Assembly: GCA_900316275.1 (NCBI GenBank)
Contig: ONCF01000003.1
Coordinates: 1 to 42,698, forward strand
Length of the DNA: 42,698 nucleotides
Direction: 5' to 3'
Source of the DNA: an uncultured Veillonellaceae bacterium
GTDB lineage: Bacteria > Bacillota > Negativicutes > Selenomonadales > Selenomonadaceae
Part shown: positions 15,195 through 23,985 of the stretch, piece by piece
Numbering within the stretch: position 1 is the first letter of the stretch
Layout of the letters: each line of letters begins with the position of its first letter
Translations under genes and position numbers: made by a program
The notes under the pieces: generated by a model
Database searches by the model: none
Seen by the model: only the letters and a program-made list of their open reading frames with translations
Told to the model about the DNA's origin: nothing

Positions 15195-17387
15195 TCAGTG
15201 TAAGGGCTCGTAAAAGCGGAAGCCGTTGCGGCCACTGTCTTTGACCTGATAGAGTGCAAAGTCGGCGTGCTTGAAGAGTTTGTCGTACGAGGTACCGTCC
15301 TGCGGCGTGCGGGCGATGCCGATGCTGGCCGAGAGCATAGCGGTGAGCTGCGGGTCGCTGAGGCGATGCGCGAGGCCCAGGATGCGCTCGGCGGTGTAGA
15401 GCAGGTAGGCGGGCGGCCTATCAAGCAGCAGCAGCTGGAACTCGTCACCGCCGAAGCGCGCGACGAGTTCGTTGCCGTGGACGATTTCCTTCAGGCCGCG
15501 GGCGAAGTCCTGCAGCACCTTGTCGCCAAAGGCGTGCCCCAATGTATCGTTGGCATCTTTGAAATGGTCGAGGTCCAGCATGAAGAGCGCGTGACAGTGG
15601 CCCGGTGCCGTCGGCATCTGCAGAGCTGCGCGGTAGTGCCGTTCCATGGCGGACTTGTTGAGGCAGCCGGTCAAGAGGTCAGTTTCGGAGCGTTCTTTGT
15701 ACACCTCCATGACCGTGCCCGCGTCGCGCAGGTCGGCCAGCAGGTGGGAGAGGTCGGCGTTGGCATCAGCGAGGTGACGCCGCTGCAAATTCATGGTGTG
15801 ACTGTGGTAGAGGGAAAAGCCGAGCCCTGCGAGCAGGAGCAGCATGGCTCCCAGCCCCAGGCCAAACTCCAGCGGATATTCCTCCTGGACACGGATGAGG
15901 GAGAAGGGCTCAGGCTGGGCGGCATAGCGCCCGATAATCTGGCTGCGCGCATCCGTCGGCAGGCGCAGGATGGCCTTGTTCAGGATGGTCTGCAGCCGCT
16001 GCGTGCGGTGCGGCGAGATAGCGATGCAGACAGGCATACGCAGCGTGGTGTCCGTGAGCGGCACGAGATCGGGATGATTGGTAAAAAGGCGCCCGCGCTG
16101 GATAAAGAAACTGTGCAGCAGCAGGGCATCGGCGTGACCCTGCTCTACAGCGGACAGAGAGTCATCGAGTGAAGGAGCGATGGCGACGTGCCAGCGTGGG
16201 AACTCGGTCGTAATATAATCGATGAGTGAAGGGAAGTTCATCGGCACGAGCAGGGCGCCACCGTCTTTGATGCTTTCACCACGCCGGGTGACGAGCGTGA
16301 GCGGCTCGAACGTGAGTGGCGAGGTATAGTAAAAGCCGTTGTCCTTCATGTTCTCGTTGTAGATGTCGAGCATGATGTCGGCCTCGCCGCGCGCCAGCAG
16401 GTCAGCTGCCTGCTGGTAGGTCTCCACGCGGGTGAACGTGAGCTCCAGCCCGGCCTGTGCGGCGGCCGCTGCCAGGAAGTCCGGCATGATGCCCGCCATC
16501 GTTTGTGTGGGGGCGTTGACGAGGGGCGGTATCTGGCCGTAGATGACGCAGCGCAGGCTGCGGATGCTTTGCAGGTAGGTGGTCTCGTCAGGCGAAAAAT
16601 GCGTGAGCAGCGCGATATTATTCGTATAGAAGTCACCACGCAGCTCGTAGAGGAAGCGCGGGTCGTCAGCGATGAGCTGCGCCGTGGCCTGATCGAGCTC
16701 GTGCAGCAGACGCTGGGAACGCGTATCCGTCTTCAGCCCGGCCACGCGCGTCGGCACGCTGTCGAAGGCCAGCAGGAACGCCTCCTCGCTGGCGAGAACG
16801 TTCGTACTGGCATCGAGTGTGAGGTCGATGTCCCCCTGGGCGAGCGCGGCAACCATGTCGGACTGCTCTTTAAAATAATGGTAGGTAAAATGCAGGCCGT
16901 TGGCCTGCTGAAAGGCCTGTAGCGGCCGTGTAGCATCGGCGCGGTCCGTGAGCAGGCCGATGCGCGCGCCGTCCAGGGTGCGCAGGTCACTGGCGTCGAA
17001 GCGCGTGCTGCCCGGTGCCTGGAACAGACCAATAATATCACCGCTCGTGTCAAACTGGCTGTAGCAGAAGCTCGTGGCCGCCGGGTCTGGATTGACCTCG
17101 ACGGGTACGAGCAGCTGCACGGTGCCGTTTTGCAGGGCCGCCCGGCAGCCCTCCACGCTCAGCGGTACGAGCTCATAGGTCCAGTGCGTGTATTTCGTGA
17201 CCTCATCAAAATACTGCGCGTAAATTTGCCGGTGTGCCAGCAGGGTATCGACATTGATGCCTGGCAGGACGTAGCCGATGCGCACGACGGGGGTCATTGC
17301 CTCCTCAGCGCTGGCCGTAGTCCGCGTGGCCAGAGGTGCCAGCAGCAACAGGCACAGGCCGACCAGCAGCCAGAGTGTTTTACGCAT
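15195..17387 (-). CDS. Membrane diguanylate cyclase with tandem periplasmic solute-binding sensor domains
   Basis: A 730-residue receptor. It has a signal peptide (MRKTLWLLVGLCLLLL...), a first PBP-like domain (about 35-260), a second PBP/SBP_bac_3 domain (about 275-490), a transmembrane helix at about 505-525, a short coiled linker, and a GGDEF domain at about 570-730. The catalytic GGDEF is intact (residues 646-650), with SETDLLTGCLNK and LDLDHFKDANDTLGHAFGD before it, so it should make cyclic di-GMP. The RxxD inhibitory site is missing: NELVAR stands in its place. No EAL domain. ATG start after AGGAGGTGCC. Periplasmic binding of an amino acid or related ligand is inferred to control the cyclase. 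The same two-sensor layout recurs in the hybrid kinase at 30556. Confidence 0.93.
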   Translation of the reverse strand: MRKTLWLLVGLCLLLLAPLATRTTASAEEAMTPVVRIGYVLPGINVDTLLAHRQIYAQYFDEVTKYTHWTYELVPLSVEGCRAALQNGTVQLLVPVEVNPDPAATSFCYSQFDTSGDIIGLFQAPGSTRFDASDLRTLDGARIGLLTDRADATRPLQAFQQANGLHFTYHYFKEQSDMVAALAQGDIDLTLDASTNVLASEEAFLLAFDSVPTRVAGLKTDTRSQRLLHELDQATAQLIADDPRFLYELRGDFYTNNIALLTHFSPDETTYLQSIRSLRCVIYGQIPPLVNAPTQTMAGIMPDFLAAAAAQAGLELTFTRVETYQQAADLLARGEADIMLDIYNENMKDNGFYYTSPLTFEPLTLVTRRGESIKDGGALLVPMNFPSLIDYITTEFPRWHVAIAPSLDDSLSAVEQGHADALLLHSFFIQRGRLFTNHPDLVPLTDTTLRMPVCIAISPHRTQRLQTILNKAILRLPTDARSQIIGRYAAQPEPFSLIRVQEEYPLEFGLGLGAMLLLLAGLGFSLYHSHTMNLQRRHLADANADLSHLLADLRDAGTVMEVYKERSETDLLTGCLNKSAMERHYRAALQMPTAPGHCHALFMLDLDHFKDANDTLGHAFGDKVLQDFARGLKEIVHGNELVARFGGDEFQLLLLDRPPAYLLYTAERILGLAHRLSDPQLTAMLSASIGIARTPQDGTSYDKLFKHADFALYQVKDSGRNGFRFYEPLH

Positions 17388-17434
17388 GCGGGCACCTCCT
17401 TTTTTCTGTATACCATATATCGCATCGTGAGTCC

Positions 17435-17461
17435 ATTATCTGCATAAAGCTTCCACGTCAA
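17435..17461 (-). promoter_or_regulatory. Possible promoter of the diguanylate cyclase gene
   Basis: Minus strand TTGACG (17461-17456), 15-base spacer, GATAAT (17440-17435). The spacing is at the short limit, so this is tentative. Confidence 0.35.
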
Positions 17462-17563
17462 CAGGAAAAATCCTGCCCTATTTACACCAAAAGTCTACCT
17501 TTGTTAAGGCCTGTGGCAGGCCAGCTCAGTTTCCAGCCGTTGTGCTCACGCTGATAGTGAGTT

Positions 17564-18523
17564 TTACCACGGCTGCGGGGTCATGGGCGTGATGACGCCG
17601 AACGTGTAGCCTTTCTCACGCAGGATGCGGATGATTTCCGGCAGGGCTTTCACCGTCTCCTCGTGACCGTCGGAGCAGTGCATGAGGATGATGGCCGTGT
17701 GGGCAGCCACGGGCTGGTCGGTCCCATAGTTGATGTTGTCGATAAAGTTCTGCGCCACGGGATGGTTCGGCGCGGCGTCGGCCGAGCTCACGTTCCAGTC
17801 ATGCTCGACGTAGCCGTACGACGGCAGAGTGGGCCACCAGCTTTGTCCGAAATGGCCGATAATGCCGCCTGGCGCGCGCAGGATGAGCGGCCGCACGCCG
17901 ATAATGCGCTTAATAATATCGTCTGTTTTGGCCATTTCTTGCAAAAAAGCGTCGTGCGAGGCGTAGAGGTGGCCGTAGTCGTGGTCGTAGCTGTGGTTGC
18001 CGATGGCGTGGTGCTCGGCGAACATGCGCTGCACCATGTCGGGGTGGGCGGCCGCGGCCTTGCCTAGTACATAAAACGTAGCCGGTACATGGTTGTCGCG
18101 CAGGATGTTGAGGATGGCGGGCGTGTTTACGCCGTCGGGACCGTCGTCAAACGTCAGATAAACGACCTTGCCCTCATGGTAAGGCTTGAGCTGCGGCAGC
18201 GCCGTGGGCAGGCCCTGCTGCTGGCGCTCGGCACGCGTGTGTGTATCGTAGACGGGGAGGGTGGGGTCAGTCAGCTGTAAATTGCTGAACGTGTCGTCGG
18301 CAAGCACGGCGGCGGTGGCGTTGGATGTACTGGCTTCAGGGGCATCGGGGGCGGGCGTGTCCGCGGCCTCCGTACTGGTGACGGGCTCACTGTCGTTGCT
18401 CACGGTAGCGGCTGGCTGCAGATAGCGCCAGGCGCAAATGCCGATGATGAGCAGCCAGATAATAATGGCGAGGCCATAGAGCAGACGCTTTTGCGGGGTG
18501 AGATGATTCCAGAAATCAAGCAT
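17564..18523 (-). CDS. Membrane-anchored polysaccharide deacetylase (NodB/CE4 domain)
   Basis: A 319-residue protein with an N-terminal membrane anchor (about residues 13-33), a Ser/Thr/Ala/Pro-rich spacer (34-75), and a CE4 NodB domain. The catalytic motif TFDDGPDGV (motif 1, about 124-132), the metal-binding IGNHSYDHDYGH (motif 2), RAPGGIIG (motif 3, catalytic Arg) and the LMHCSDGHEET ending (motif 5) are present. It probably removes acetyl groups from peptidoglycan or exopolysaccharide in the periplasm. The motif 3 to 4 region YVEHDWNVSSADAAPN is typical for peptidoglycan deacetylases of Firmicutes. ATG at 18523 follows AGGAGC. It stands between the diguanylate cyclase and tmcAL on the same strand but with gaps of 176 and 89 bases, so separate transcription is possible. 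Confidence 0.92.
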   Translation of the reverse strand: MLDFWNHLTPQKRLLYGLAIIIWLLIIGICAWRYLQPAATVSNDSEPVTSTEAADTPAPDAPEASTSNATAAVLADDTFSNLQLTDPTLPVYDTHTRAERQQQGLPTALPQLKPYHEGKVVYLTFDDGPDGVNTPAILNILRDNHVPATFYVLGKAAAAHPDMVQRMFAEHHAIGNHSYDHDYGHLYASHDAFLQEMAKTDDIIKRIIGVRPLILRAPGGIIGHFGQSWWPTLPSYGYVEHDWNVSSADAAPNHPVAQNFIDNINYGTDQPVAAHTAIILMHCSDGHEETVKALPEIIRILREKGYTFGVITPMTPQPW

Positions 18524-18612
18524 GCATGAACGCTCCTATCTATTATAAGTTGACAGTTAGCTGGAAAAGATGCGGCAAGATGGGCTGACGATTTAATCAG
18601 CGTTTCCTTAAG

Positions 18613-20010
18613 TTAATCCTGTTTAGGGGCCACCCAGGGGGACGTGTTGAAATCGTTGTGCGGGTCGCGATGCGGCAGCAGCAGGGCGCGCAGCTCCGTG
18701 GCCAGAGAGTCCATGGCGGCCTGCTGACGGGCTCCAGCGATAAAGCCGTCCGCCAGCATATTTAGCGTCAACTGTTCCACAGGTGGCGAGGGCTGCATGA
18801 GGCTGGGCAGCTCGGCGTTGCGTATCCGACTCGTGAGCACATCGCTGAATTTTGTTACGATGGGGTTCAGACTGTGCTTTTTAGCCGCACGCAGCACGGC
18901 CTGTCCGCGGCGGTTCATCGCCAATACATGGATGTAGGCAGGCCCTAAAATGGTTGTGTCGTCGATGGTGTCCTGCCGCAAGCCGAGCAGGAGATAGGGG
19001 ACGAGTCGGCGTAGGCGGGCAACCGGGTAGCGGCGCGTGCTGGCGCGGGCGAGCCATTCTTCCATACTGGTTGCGTCGTGAGTTGTCGTACGCAGGCGGG
19101 GCAGGATGCCTTCGCCGCCTGCGAGGCCGTAGATGCTCTCCAGCTCGGCGTCACTACGGCAGGTCAGGGCCAGCTGCAGCGCGGGATAGAGGCGGTCTGC
19201 GTCGGGCAGGCCTGCGGCAGAGGCTTCCTGCAGGGCGGTGAGTGTCGCAGCGGGCATGACCCGGGCGAGCGTGGCCCAGTCGGGCACTGCAGGTTCACCT
19301 GTTGCTGGAGCGGTTGGCTGGCTCATTGACTTGGTTGCTGTTGATTTTTTTCTGCTGTGGGAGGGCATTGGACTGGTGATACAGTAGAGCGCCTGCCGGA
19401 TGGCCGTGCCGCTGGCGAAAGGCGCTTGTAGCGTGTCGTCGTGGTGGGCTGCCTGCTGACGGGGCAGCAGCAGCGGCTGGAGCCGCTTATAACGCTGCAG
19501 GGCGTGCAGATATTCGAGCGCGAGGATGTTGTTGGGCTGGCGCAGCACGTGCTCAGGGATGCCTGCCATCAGTCCTATGGTAGCCGACACGGCGGCTGCA
19601 TAGGAGGCACCGGCCCGGATGTGCCGATGTATCTCTGCCTGCAAAGAAGGCGTGTCCAGCATTTTGGCGGCCATGGTTAGTGCGCGCAGATTATCCGTTT
19701 CTGCGCCAAAGGCCAGCTGCCCGCCCAGCCTCAGGTCTGCGAGCAACTGTACGCCGCCGAGAGCAAAATTTTGTGCGCTGCGGCAGGCAAAGGGGAACGG
19801 CAGCTCGAGCACGAGGTCGCAGCCCGCGAGCACGGCGAGGCGCGCGCGCGTCCATTTATCGAGAATGGCCGCGCTGCCGCGCTGGCAGAAACTGCCGCTC
19901 ATGATGGCGACGATATGCGTGTCCGGCGTGCGCCGCCGTATCTCCTCGATTTGCCAGACATGGCCGTTGTGCAGGGGATTGTATTCGCAGATGATACCGG
20001 TGATATGCAT
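18613..20010 (-). CDS. tmcAL: tRNA(Met) cytidine acetate ligase
   Basis: A 465-residue nucleotidyltransferase-fold enzyme (formerly YlbM/DUF795) that makes N4-acetylcytidine at the wobble position of elongator tRNA-Met from acetate and ATP. The start motif GIICEYNPLHNGHVWQI (residues 4-20) with HNGH, then IMSGSFCQRG, the KWTRARLAVLAGCDLVLELP segment, FASGTAIRQAL and LILG-like RRLVPYLLLG segments match the family. The start at 20010 has GGAGG directly upstream at seven bases; the frame open to 20412 runs through upstream non-coding sequence. A Ser/Lys/Thr-rich insert (about 230-265) is unusual and probably a surface loop. The length is slightly above the usual 390-420 because of it. Confidence 0.92.
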   Translation of the reverse strand: MHITGIICEYNPLHNGHVWQIEEIRRRTPDTHIVAIMSGSFCQRGSAAILDKWTRARLAVLAGCDLVLELPFPFACRSAQNFALGGVQLLADLRLGGQLAFGAETDNLRALTMAAKMLDTPSLQAEIHRHIRAGASYAAAVSATIGLMAGIPEHVLRQPNNILALEYLHALQRYKRLQPLLLPRQQAAHHDDTLQAPFASGTAIRQALYCITSPMPSHSRKKSTATKSMSQPTAPATGEPAVPDWATLARVMPAATLTALQEASAAGLPDADRLYPALQLALTCRSDAELESIYGLAGGEGILPRLRTTTHDATSMEEWLARASTRRYPVARLRRLVPYLLLGLRQDTIDDTTILGPAYIHVLAMNRRGQAVLRAAKKHSLNPIVTKFSDVLTSRIRNAELPSLMQPSPPVEQLTLNMLADGFIAGARQQAAMDSLATELRALLLPHRDPHNDFNTSPWVAPKQD

Positions 20011-20215
20011 GGCGACCTCCTTTACCTTTACATTGTAGCATACCGGTGCAACAAGCGAGGCATTTTTGTGCAGGCACAGTTGGCAGCAGCTGCGGGGCAG
20101 CTTTGCGCTTGCGCGTGCCAAGGGACATATTTTCGTCAGCGGGCAGGTTTTTGCCTGTCTGCGTAGAATATACAGTATATAAATATTGAACGTGTTCGAA
20201 AGTGAGGTCATAAAA

Positions 20216-21832
20216 ATGGCAGAGGCAAAGACACTGCTGGACCTGGCACGGGAGCAGCAGGATAAATACCGTACACCCATCGTCATGGGCACGCTGGATA
20301 ACAAATGGCATGATTTGCAGACACCCATCGTGGGGCAGCCGGGGCTCATCGAGCTCGACACGCCGGCGGGCTGGCAGACGTACCGCCGCTCGGCGCTGTT
20401 CCTGCTCGTCACGGCGGTCAGCGAGCTCTATCCTGAGGCGGAGGTCGTGGCGCAGTTCACGGCTAACAAGGGCTTGTTCTGCGAAATCAACGCGCCGAGC
20501 TGGCGGCTGAACCTCGAGCGCACGCAGGCCATCGCGGCGCGCATGCAGGCTATCGTGGACGAGGACCGGCCTATCGTGAAGCGCGCCTGCCCGCGCGAGG
20601 AGGCGGTAGAGCTTTTTAAAGCGCATAAGCTGGTGGCGAAAGCAGAGCTCATCGCCGAGCTGACGCAGCCGACAGTGAGCATTTACCAGTGCGGCGAGTG
20701 TCAGGACTATTTCTACGGTCCTATGGTGCCACACACGGGCCTCATAGACCGCTTCGCCCTCGACTACGAGGCACCGGGCGTGCTGCTCAGGACACCGGAC
20801 GCGCACAGCGGCGGTCAGGTACGCGCCTATGTGCCGCAGCCGAAGCTCAGCCACATCCTCAGCGAGGCCGAGGAGTGGGCACGCATTCTCGATTGCCAGT
20901 ACGTGACGGATTTGAACCGCATCAACCGCACGGGTGAGATGGGCGAGGTCATCCGCGTCTCCGAGGCTCTGCAGGAAAAACATATCGCGCAGATTGCCGA
21001 GCACATCGCGGGGCATCATCACGACCTGCGTCTCGTGCTCATCGCGGGGCCGTCGTCCTCGGGCAAGACGTCGTTTGCGCAGCGCCTGCGTATCCAGCTG
21101 CGCACGAACGGCCTGCATCCCGTCTCTATTTCGCTGGACGATTATTTCAAAAACCGCCGCGACACGCCGCGCAATGCGCAGGGTGAGTATGACTACGAGT
21201 GCCTGGAGGCGCTGGACACGGAACTGTTCAATAAAGATATGCTCGCGCTCATGGCGGGGCAGGAGGTCACGCTGCCGCTCTACAATTTCATCTCGGGCGA
21301 GCGCGAGTGGCACCTGGAACGCACCATCTCCGTGGGCGAGGGGCAGCCTATCATCATCGAGGGCATCCACGGCCTGAACGAAAAGCTTTCGGCCGCCGTG
21401 CCGCGTGCGAATAAATTCAAAATCTACGTCAGTGCGCTCACGCAGCTGAACATCGACGCGCACAACCGCATCCCGACGACGAGCGCGCGCCTGCTCCGGC
21501 GCCTCGTGCGTGATTACCAGTCCCGCGGCGCCCATGCGCTGAAGACGCTGCACCAGTGGCCAGCGGTACGTGAGGGCGAGGAGAAATATATCTTCCCCTT
21601 CCAGGAGGAGGCGGACGTCATGTTCAACTCCGCGCTCATCTACGAGCTCGGTATGCTGAAACGCTACGCGCGTCCGCTGCTCGAGCGCGTGCCGCCCGAC
21701 GTGCCCGAGTATACAGAGGCGCAGTTCCTGCTGAACTTCTTCCAGTACGTCGACGACATCAACTGCGAGGATGACGTGCCTAACAACTCCATCCTGCGCG
21801 AGTTCATCGGCAAGTCGGTGTTCTTTAAATAG
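20216..21832 (+). CDS. Nucleoside/uridine kinase-like protein with ThrRS-like N-terminal domain
   Basis: A 538-residue protein joining an N-terminal region related to the threonyl-tRNA synthetase additional domain (about residues 60-260, with Cys in YQCGECQDYFYGP) to a C-terminal P-loop phosphoribulokinase/uridine-kinase domain (about 265-460). Walker A is GPSSSGKTSFAQRL at about 279-292, followed by SLDDYFKNR and the PLYNF plus IIIEGIHGLN segments of uridine kinases. This arrangement is common in Firmicutes and annotated as a nucleoside kinase; its substrate is not established. ATG 20216 with GTGAGG eight bases upstream. A separate short uridine kinase is at 29555, so this one probably has another job. 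Terminator at 21920-21957. Confidence 0.88.
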   Translation: MAEAKTLLDLAREQQDKYRTPIVMGTLDNKWHDLQTPIVGQPGLIELDTPAGWQTYRRSALFLLVTAVSELYPEAEVVAQFTANKGLFCEINAPSWRLNLERTQAIAARMQAIVDEDRPIVKRACPREEAVELFKAHKLVAKAELIAELTQPTVSIYQCGECQDYFYGPMVPHTGLIDRFALDYEAPGVLLRTPDAHSGGQVRAYVPQPKLSHILSEAEEWARILDCQYVTDLNRINRTGEMGEVIRVSEALQEKHIAQIAEHIAGHHHDLRLVLIAGPSSSGKTSFAQRLRIQLRTNGLHPVSISLDDYFKNRRDTPRNAQGEYDYECLEALDTELFNKDMLALMAGQEVTLPLYNFISGEREWHLERTISVGEGQPIIIEGIHGLNEKLSAAVPRANKFKIYVSALTQLNIDAHNRIPTTSARLLRRLVRDYQSRGAHALKTLHQWPAVREGEEKYIFPFQEEADVMFNSALIYELGMLKRYARPLLERVPPDVPEYTEAQFLLNFFQYVDDINCEDDVPNNSILREFIGKSVFFK

Positions 21833-21919
21833 GGACGCATAGCGTTGCCGGGCCGCTGCCAGCCATATGAGCAGCTGACGGTTTCATTGTTACATGATGA
21901 GGCTGATTTTACCAGTCAA

Positions 21920-21957
21920 AAAGCGCCTGCTGGGCGATGAAATCCAGCAGGCGCTTT
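21920..21957. terminator. Terminator between convergent nucleoside kinase and symporter genes
   Basis: AAAGCGCCTGCTGG pairs perfectly with CCAGCAGGCGCTTT (14 bp). The minus-strand reading ends in CTTTTTGAC, so it mainly serves the symporter gene; it may also stop plus-strand transcripts. Confidence 0.82.
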
Positions 21958-21979
21958 GCTATGTGCAGATTTTATGGGC

Positions 21980-23392
21980 TTATTTGTCGACGCCCCAGGC
22001 ATGGATGCCCTCGGTCGTGCCGAGCACGCGCGCGGGGTCAAACGTGGGCTCCTGAATGCCCTGACGCTTCTGGGTCACGTAGTCAGTGAGGGCGTGCAGC
22101 GCATGCGGCGCGAGGCGCGCAACGGCGTAGAGGTTCGTGAGGCAGAGGCCGGCCATGAACAGGTCGGCGAGGTTCCAGACGAGGTTCAGCTCGGCGAGTG
22201 AGCCAAAGATGACCATGAGCACGACGCCCACGCGGAACGCCTGCAGCCACAGATGGCCGTTTTTGCCGAAGAACGGCACGTTGATTTCACCGTAGCAGTA
22301 GTTGCCGACGATGGAGCTGAAGGCAAAGAGGAAAATCATGATGGCAACGGCGGCGGGAGCGAGGCTGCCAAAGATGGAGGCCAGCGACTCCTGCGCGAGT
22401 GCCACGCCCGTGAGCGAGCCGCCGATGGTGTACTGGCCCGTGAGCAGCACGATAAAGGCCGTGGCGGAGCAGACGAGCCAGGTGTCGACGTAGACACCGA
22501 GCGCCTGCACGAGGCCCTGCTGCACCGGGTGACTCACGTCGGCCGTCGCGGCGGCGTTTGGCACGGAGCCCTCGCCGGCCTCGTTGGAGAACAGGCCGCG
22601 TTTGATACCCGTGAGTACAGCTGTGCCGAGACCGCCGCCCACGGCCGCCTGCGGCGAGAACGCGTCGTGCAGGATAAGCGCGAACATGGCGGGCACCTGC
22701 ATGATGTGCAGACAGATGACGATAAAGGCGGCCACGATGTAGAGGCCGGCCATGATGGGCACGAGGTACTCCGTGACCTGTGCGATGCGGCGCACGCCGC
22801 CAAAGATGACGAGGCCTGTGAGCACGGCGAGCAGGCCGGCCGTGATGAAGGCATCGAGGCCGAACGCATGCGTGAGCGACTGGGCAATCGTGTTCGCCTG
22901 CACCGAGACATAGATAAAGCCGAACGTCACGGCGAGCAGCACGGCAAACAGGCGCGCCACGCCGGGCTGGTGCAGCGCGTTCTGGATGTAGTAGGCCGGG
23001 CCGCCGTGGAACAGGCCGAGCGGACGCGGCAGCTTGTAAATCTGCGCGAGCGTGCTCTCGACGAAGCCCGTGGCACAGCCGAAGAACGCGATAACCCACA
23101 TCCAGAACACGGCGCCGGGGCCGCCTGTGACGATGGCGATGGCCACACCGGCGATGTTGCCGACGCCCACGCGCGAGGCCGTGCTCACGCAGAACGCCTG
23201 AAACGAGCTGATGCCCGGTGCTTTCGTGCCGACGCCCGACAACAGCAGGCGAATCATCTCCGGCAGCAGCCGTAGCTGCACGCAACGCGTCGAGAGCGTG
23301 AACCAGAGCCCACAGCCCACGAGCACGATGATGAGCACGTAGGACCACAGCACATTATTGACCGCCGAGACAGCGGCATTGAGCATTTCCAT
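21980..23392 (-). CDS. Sodium:alanine/glycine symporter (AGCS family)
   Basis: A 470-residue polytopic inner-membrane transporter of the alanine or glycine:cation symporter family. The family signatures VSTASRVGVGNIAGVAIAI and GGPGAVFWMWVIAFFGCATG (about residues 75-115) form the substrate and sodium site; later ESTLAQIYK, GIKRGLFSNEAGEGSVPNAA and the closing helices follow. About ten to eleven transmembrane segments are seen. The ATG at 23392 follows AAAGGG; the frame open to 23434 is not needed, and that extension would overlap the promoter. Predicted to import alanine, glycine or a related amino acid with sodium. A strong minus-strand promoter lies just upstream. The exact amino acid is unknown. 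Confidence 0.95.
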   Translation of the reverse strand: MEMLNAAVSAVNNVLWSYVLIIVLVGCGLWFTLSTRCVQLRLLPEMIRLLLSGVGTKAPGISSFQAFCVSTASRVGVGNIAGVAIAIVTGGPGAVFWMWVIAFFGCATGFVESTLAQIYKLPRPLGLFHGGPAYYIQNALHQPGVARLFAVLLAVTFGFIYVSVQANTIAQSLTHAFGLDAFITAGLLAVLTGLVIFGGVRRIAQVTEYLVPIMAGLYIVAAFIVICLHIMQVPAMFALILHDAFSPQAAVGGGLGTAVLTGIKRGLFSNEAGEGSVPNAAATADVSHPVQQGLVQALGVYVDTWLVCSATAFIVLLTGQYTIGGSLTGVALAQESLASIFGSLAPAAVAIMIFLFAFSSIVGNYCYGEINVPFFGKNGHLWLQAFRVGVVLMVIFGSLAELNLVWNLADLFMAGLCLTNLYAVARLAPHALHALTDYVTQKRQGIQEPTFDPARVLGTTEGIHAWGVDK

Positions 23393-23438
23393 AAAGTTTC
23401 CCTTTCTCCCTGTGCATACATAAGATAAATACACTCAC

Positions 23439-23468
23439 ATTATATAGAAAAACATTATTACGTGTCAA
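23439..23468 (-). promoter_or_regulatory. Promoter of the symporter gene
   Basis: Minus strand TTGACA (23468-23463), 18-base spacer, TATAAT (23444-23439). Near-consensus. Confidence 0.82.
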
Positions 23469-23526
23469 TCGTCGTTACTGGTGCTGGTCAAGGCCCCTGT
23501 GTATATGACTTTCTTGCACGGGAAGG

Positions 23527-23555
23527 TGTACAAAGGGGACGCGCTTTGCTATAAT
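23527..23555 (+). promoter_or_regulatory. Promoter of the ACT/UPF0210 genes
   Basis: Extended -10 TGCTATAAT (TATAAT at 23550-23555) with a weak -35 (TGTACA, 17-base spacer). It precedes a leader of about 75 bases. Confidence 0.55.
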
Positions 23556-23637
23556 GAAGTGTGCCACCTGTGGTGGCGTGGGTATCATACTTTACAGAGA
23601 GAGTAACGAGAGCCATGAGAAAGGGTGCAGTGTGTAA

Positions 23638-23910
23638 ATGAAAATCGTAGTTACCATTGTCGGCAAGGATCGCGTGGGCATCATCGCGATGGTCAGCTCG
23701 GTGCTGGCGGAGAATGGCGTCAATATCCTGAACATCAACCAGAACATCATGGATGGCTTCTTTAACATGGTCATGATTGCGGAGATGAGCGACGAGAGCA
23801 AAATCAAGCTCGCCGACCTGCAGCAGACGCTCAAGGCGAAAGGCGAGGCGCTGGGCCTCGACATCAAGGCGCAGCACCAGGCCATTTTCGACGTCACGCA
23901 CAACGTGTAA
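23638..23910 (+). CDS. ACT-domain protein (UPF0237)
   Basis: A 90-residue protein made of one ACT domain plus a C-terminal tail. The start MKIVVTIVGKDRVGIIAMVS and the following NGVNILNINQNIMDGFFNMVM are typical of the UPF0237 group, small amino-acid-binding regulators related to GcvR and phosphoserine phosphatase sensors. ATG 23638 is preceded by AAAGGG at a slightly long spacing. It stands 75 bases before a UPF0210/PFL-family gene; the two are neighbours or fused partners in many bacteria and archaea, so joint function is likely. The ligand and partner are not known. Confidence 0.92.
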   Translation: MKIVVTIVGKDRVGIIAMVSSVLAENGVNILNINQNIMDGFFNMVMIAEMSDESKIKLADLQQTLKAKGEALGLDIKAQHQAIFDVTHNV

Positions 23911-23985
23911 GCGCGGTGCAGCCAGTGCGGCCGTGGCAGGGGATATGTGGCCCGGCCGTGCAACCTAGCAGCAGGAGGGTTTTAG

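Noticed and set aside
15267-16172. 301-codon plus-strand frame opposite the diguanylate cyclase
   Set aside because: The minus strand encodes an intact GGDEF domain; the plus frame is an antisense shadow caused by high GC.
19856-21553. 565-codon minus-strand frame spanning tmcAL and the kinase gene
   Set aside because: It crosses two real genes in a different frame and has no recognisable domain.
22253-23275. 340-codon plus-strand frame opposite the symporter
   Set aside because: Arg/His/Glu-rich antisense shadow of a membrane protein with clear AGCS motifs.
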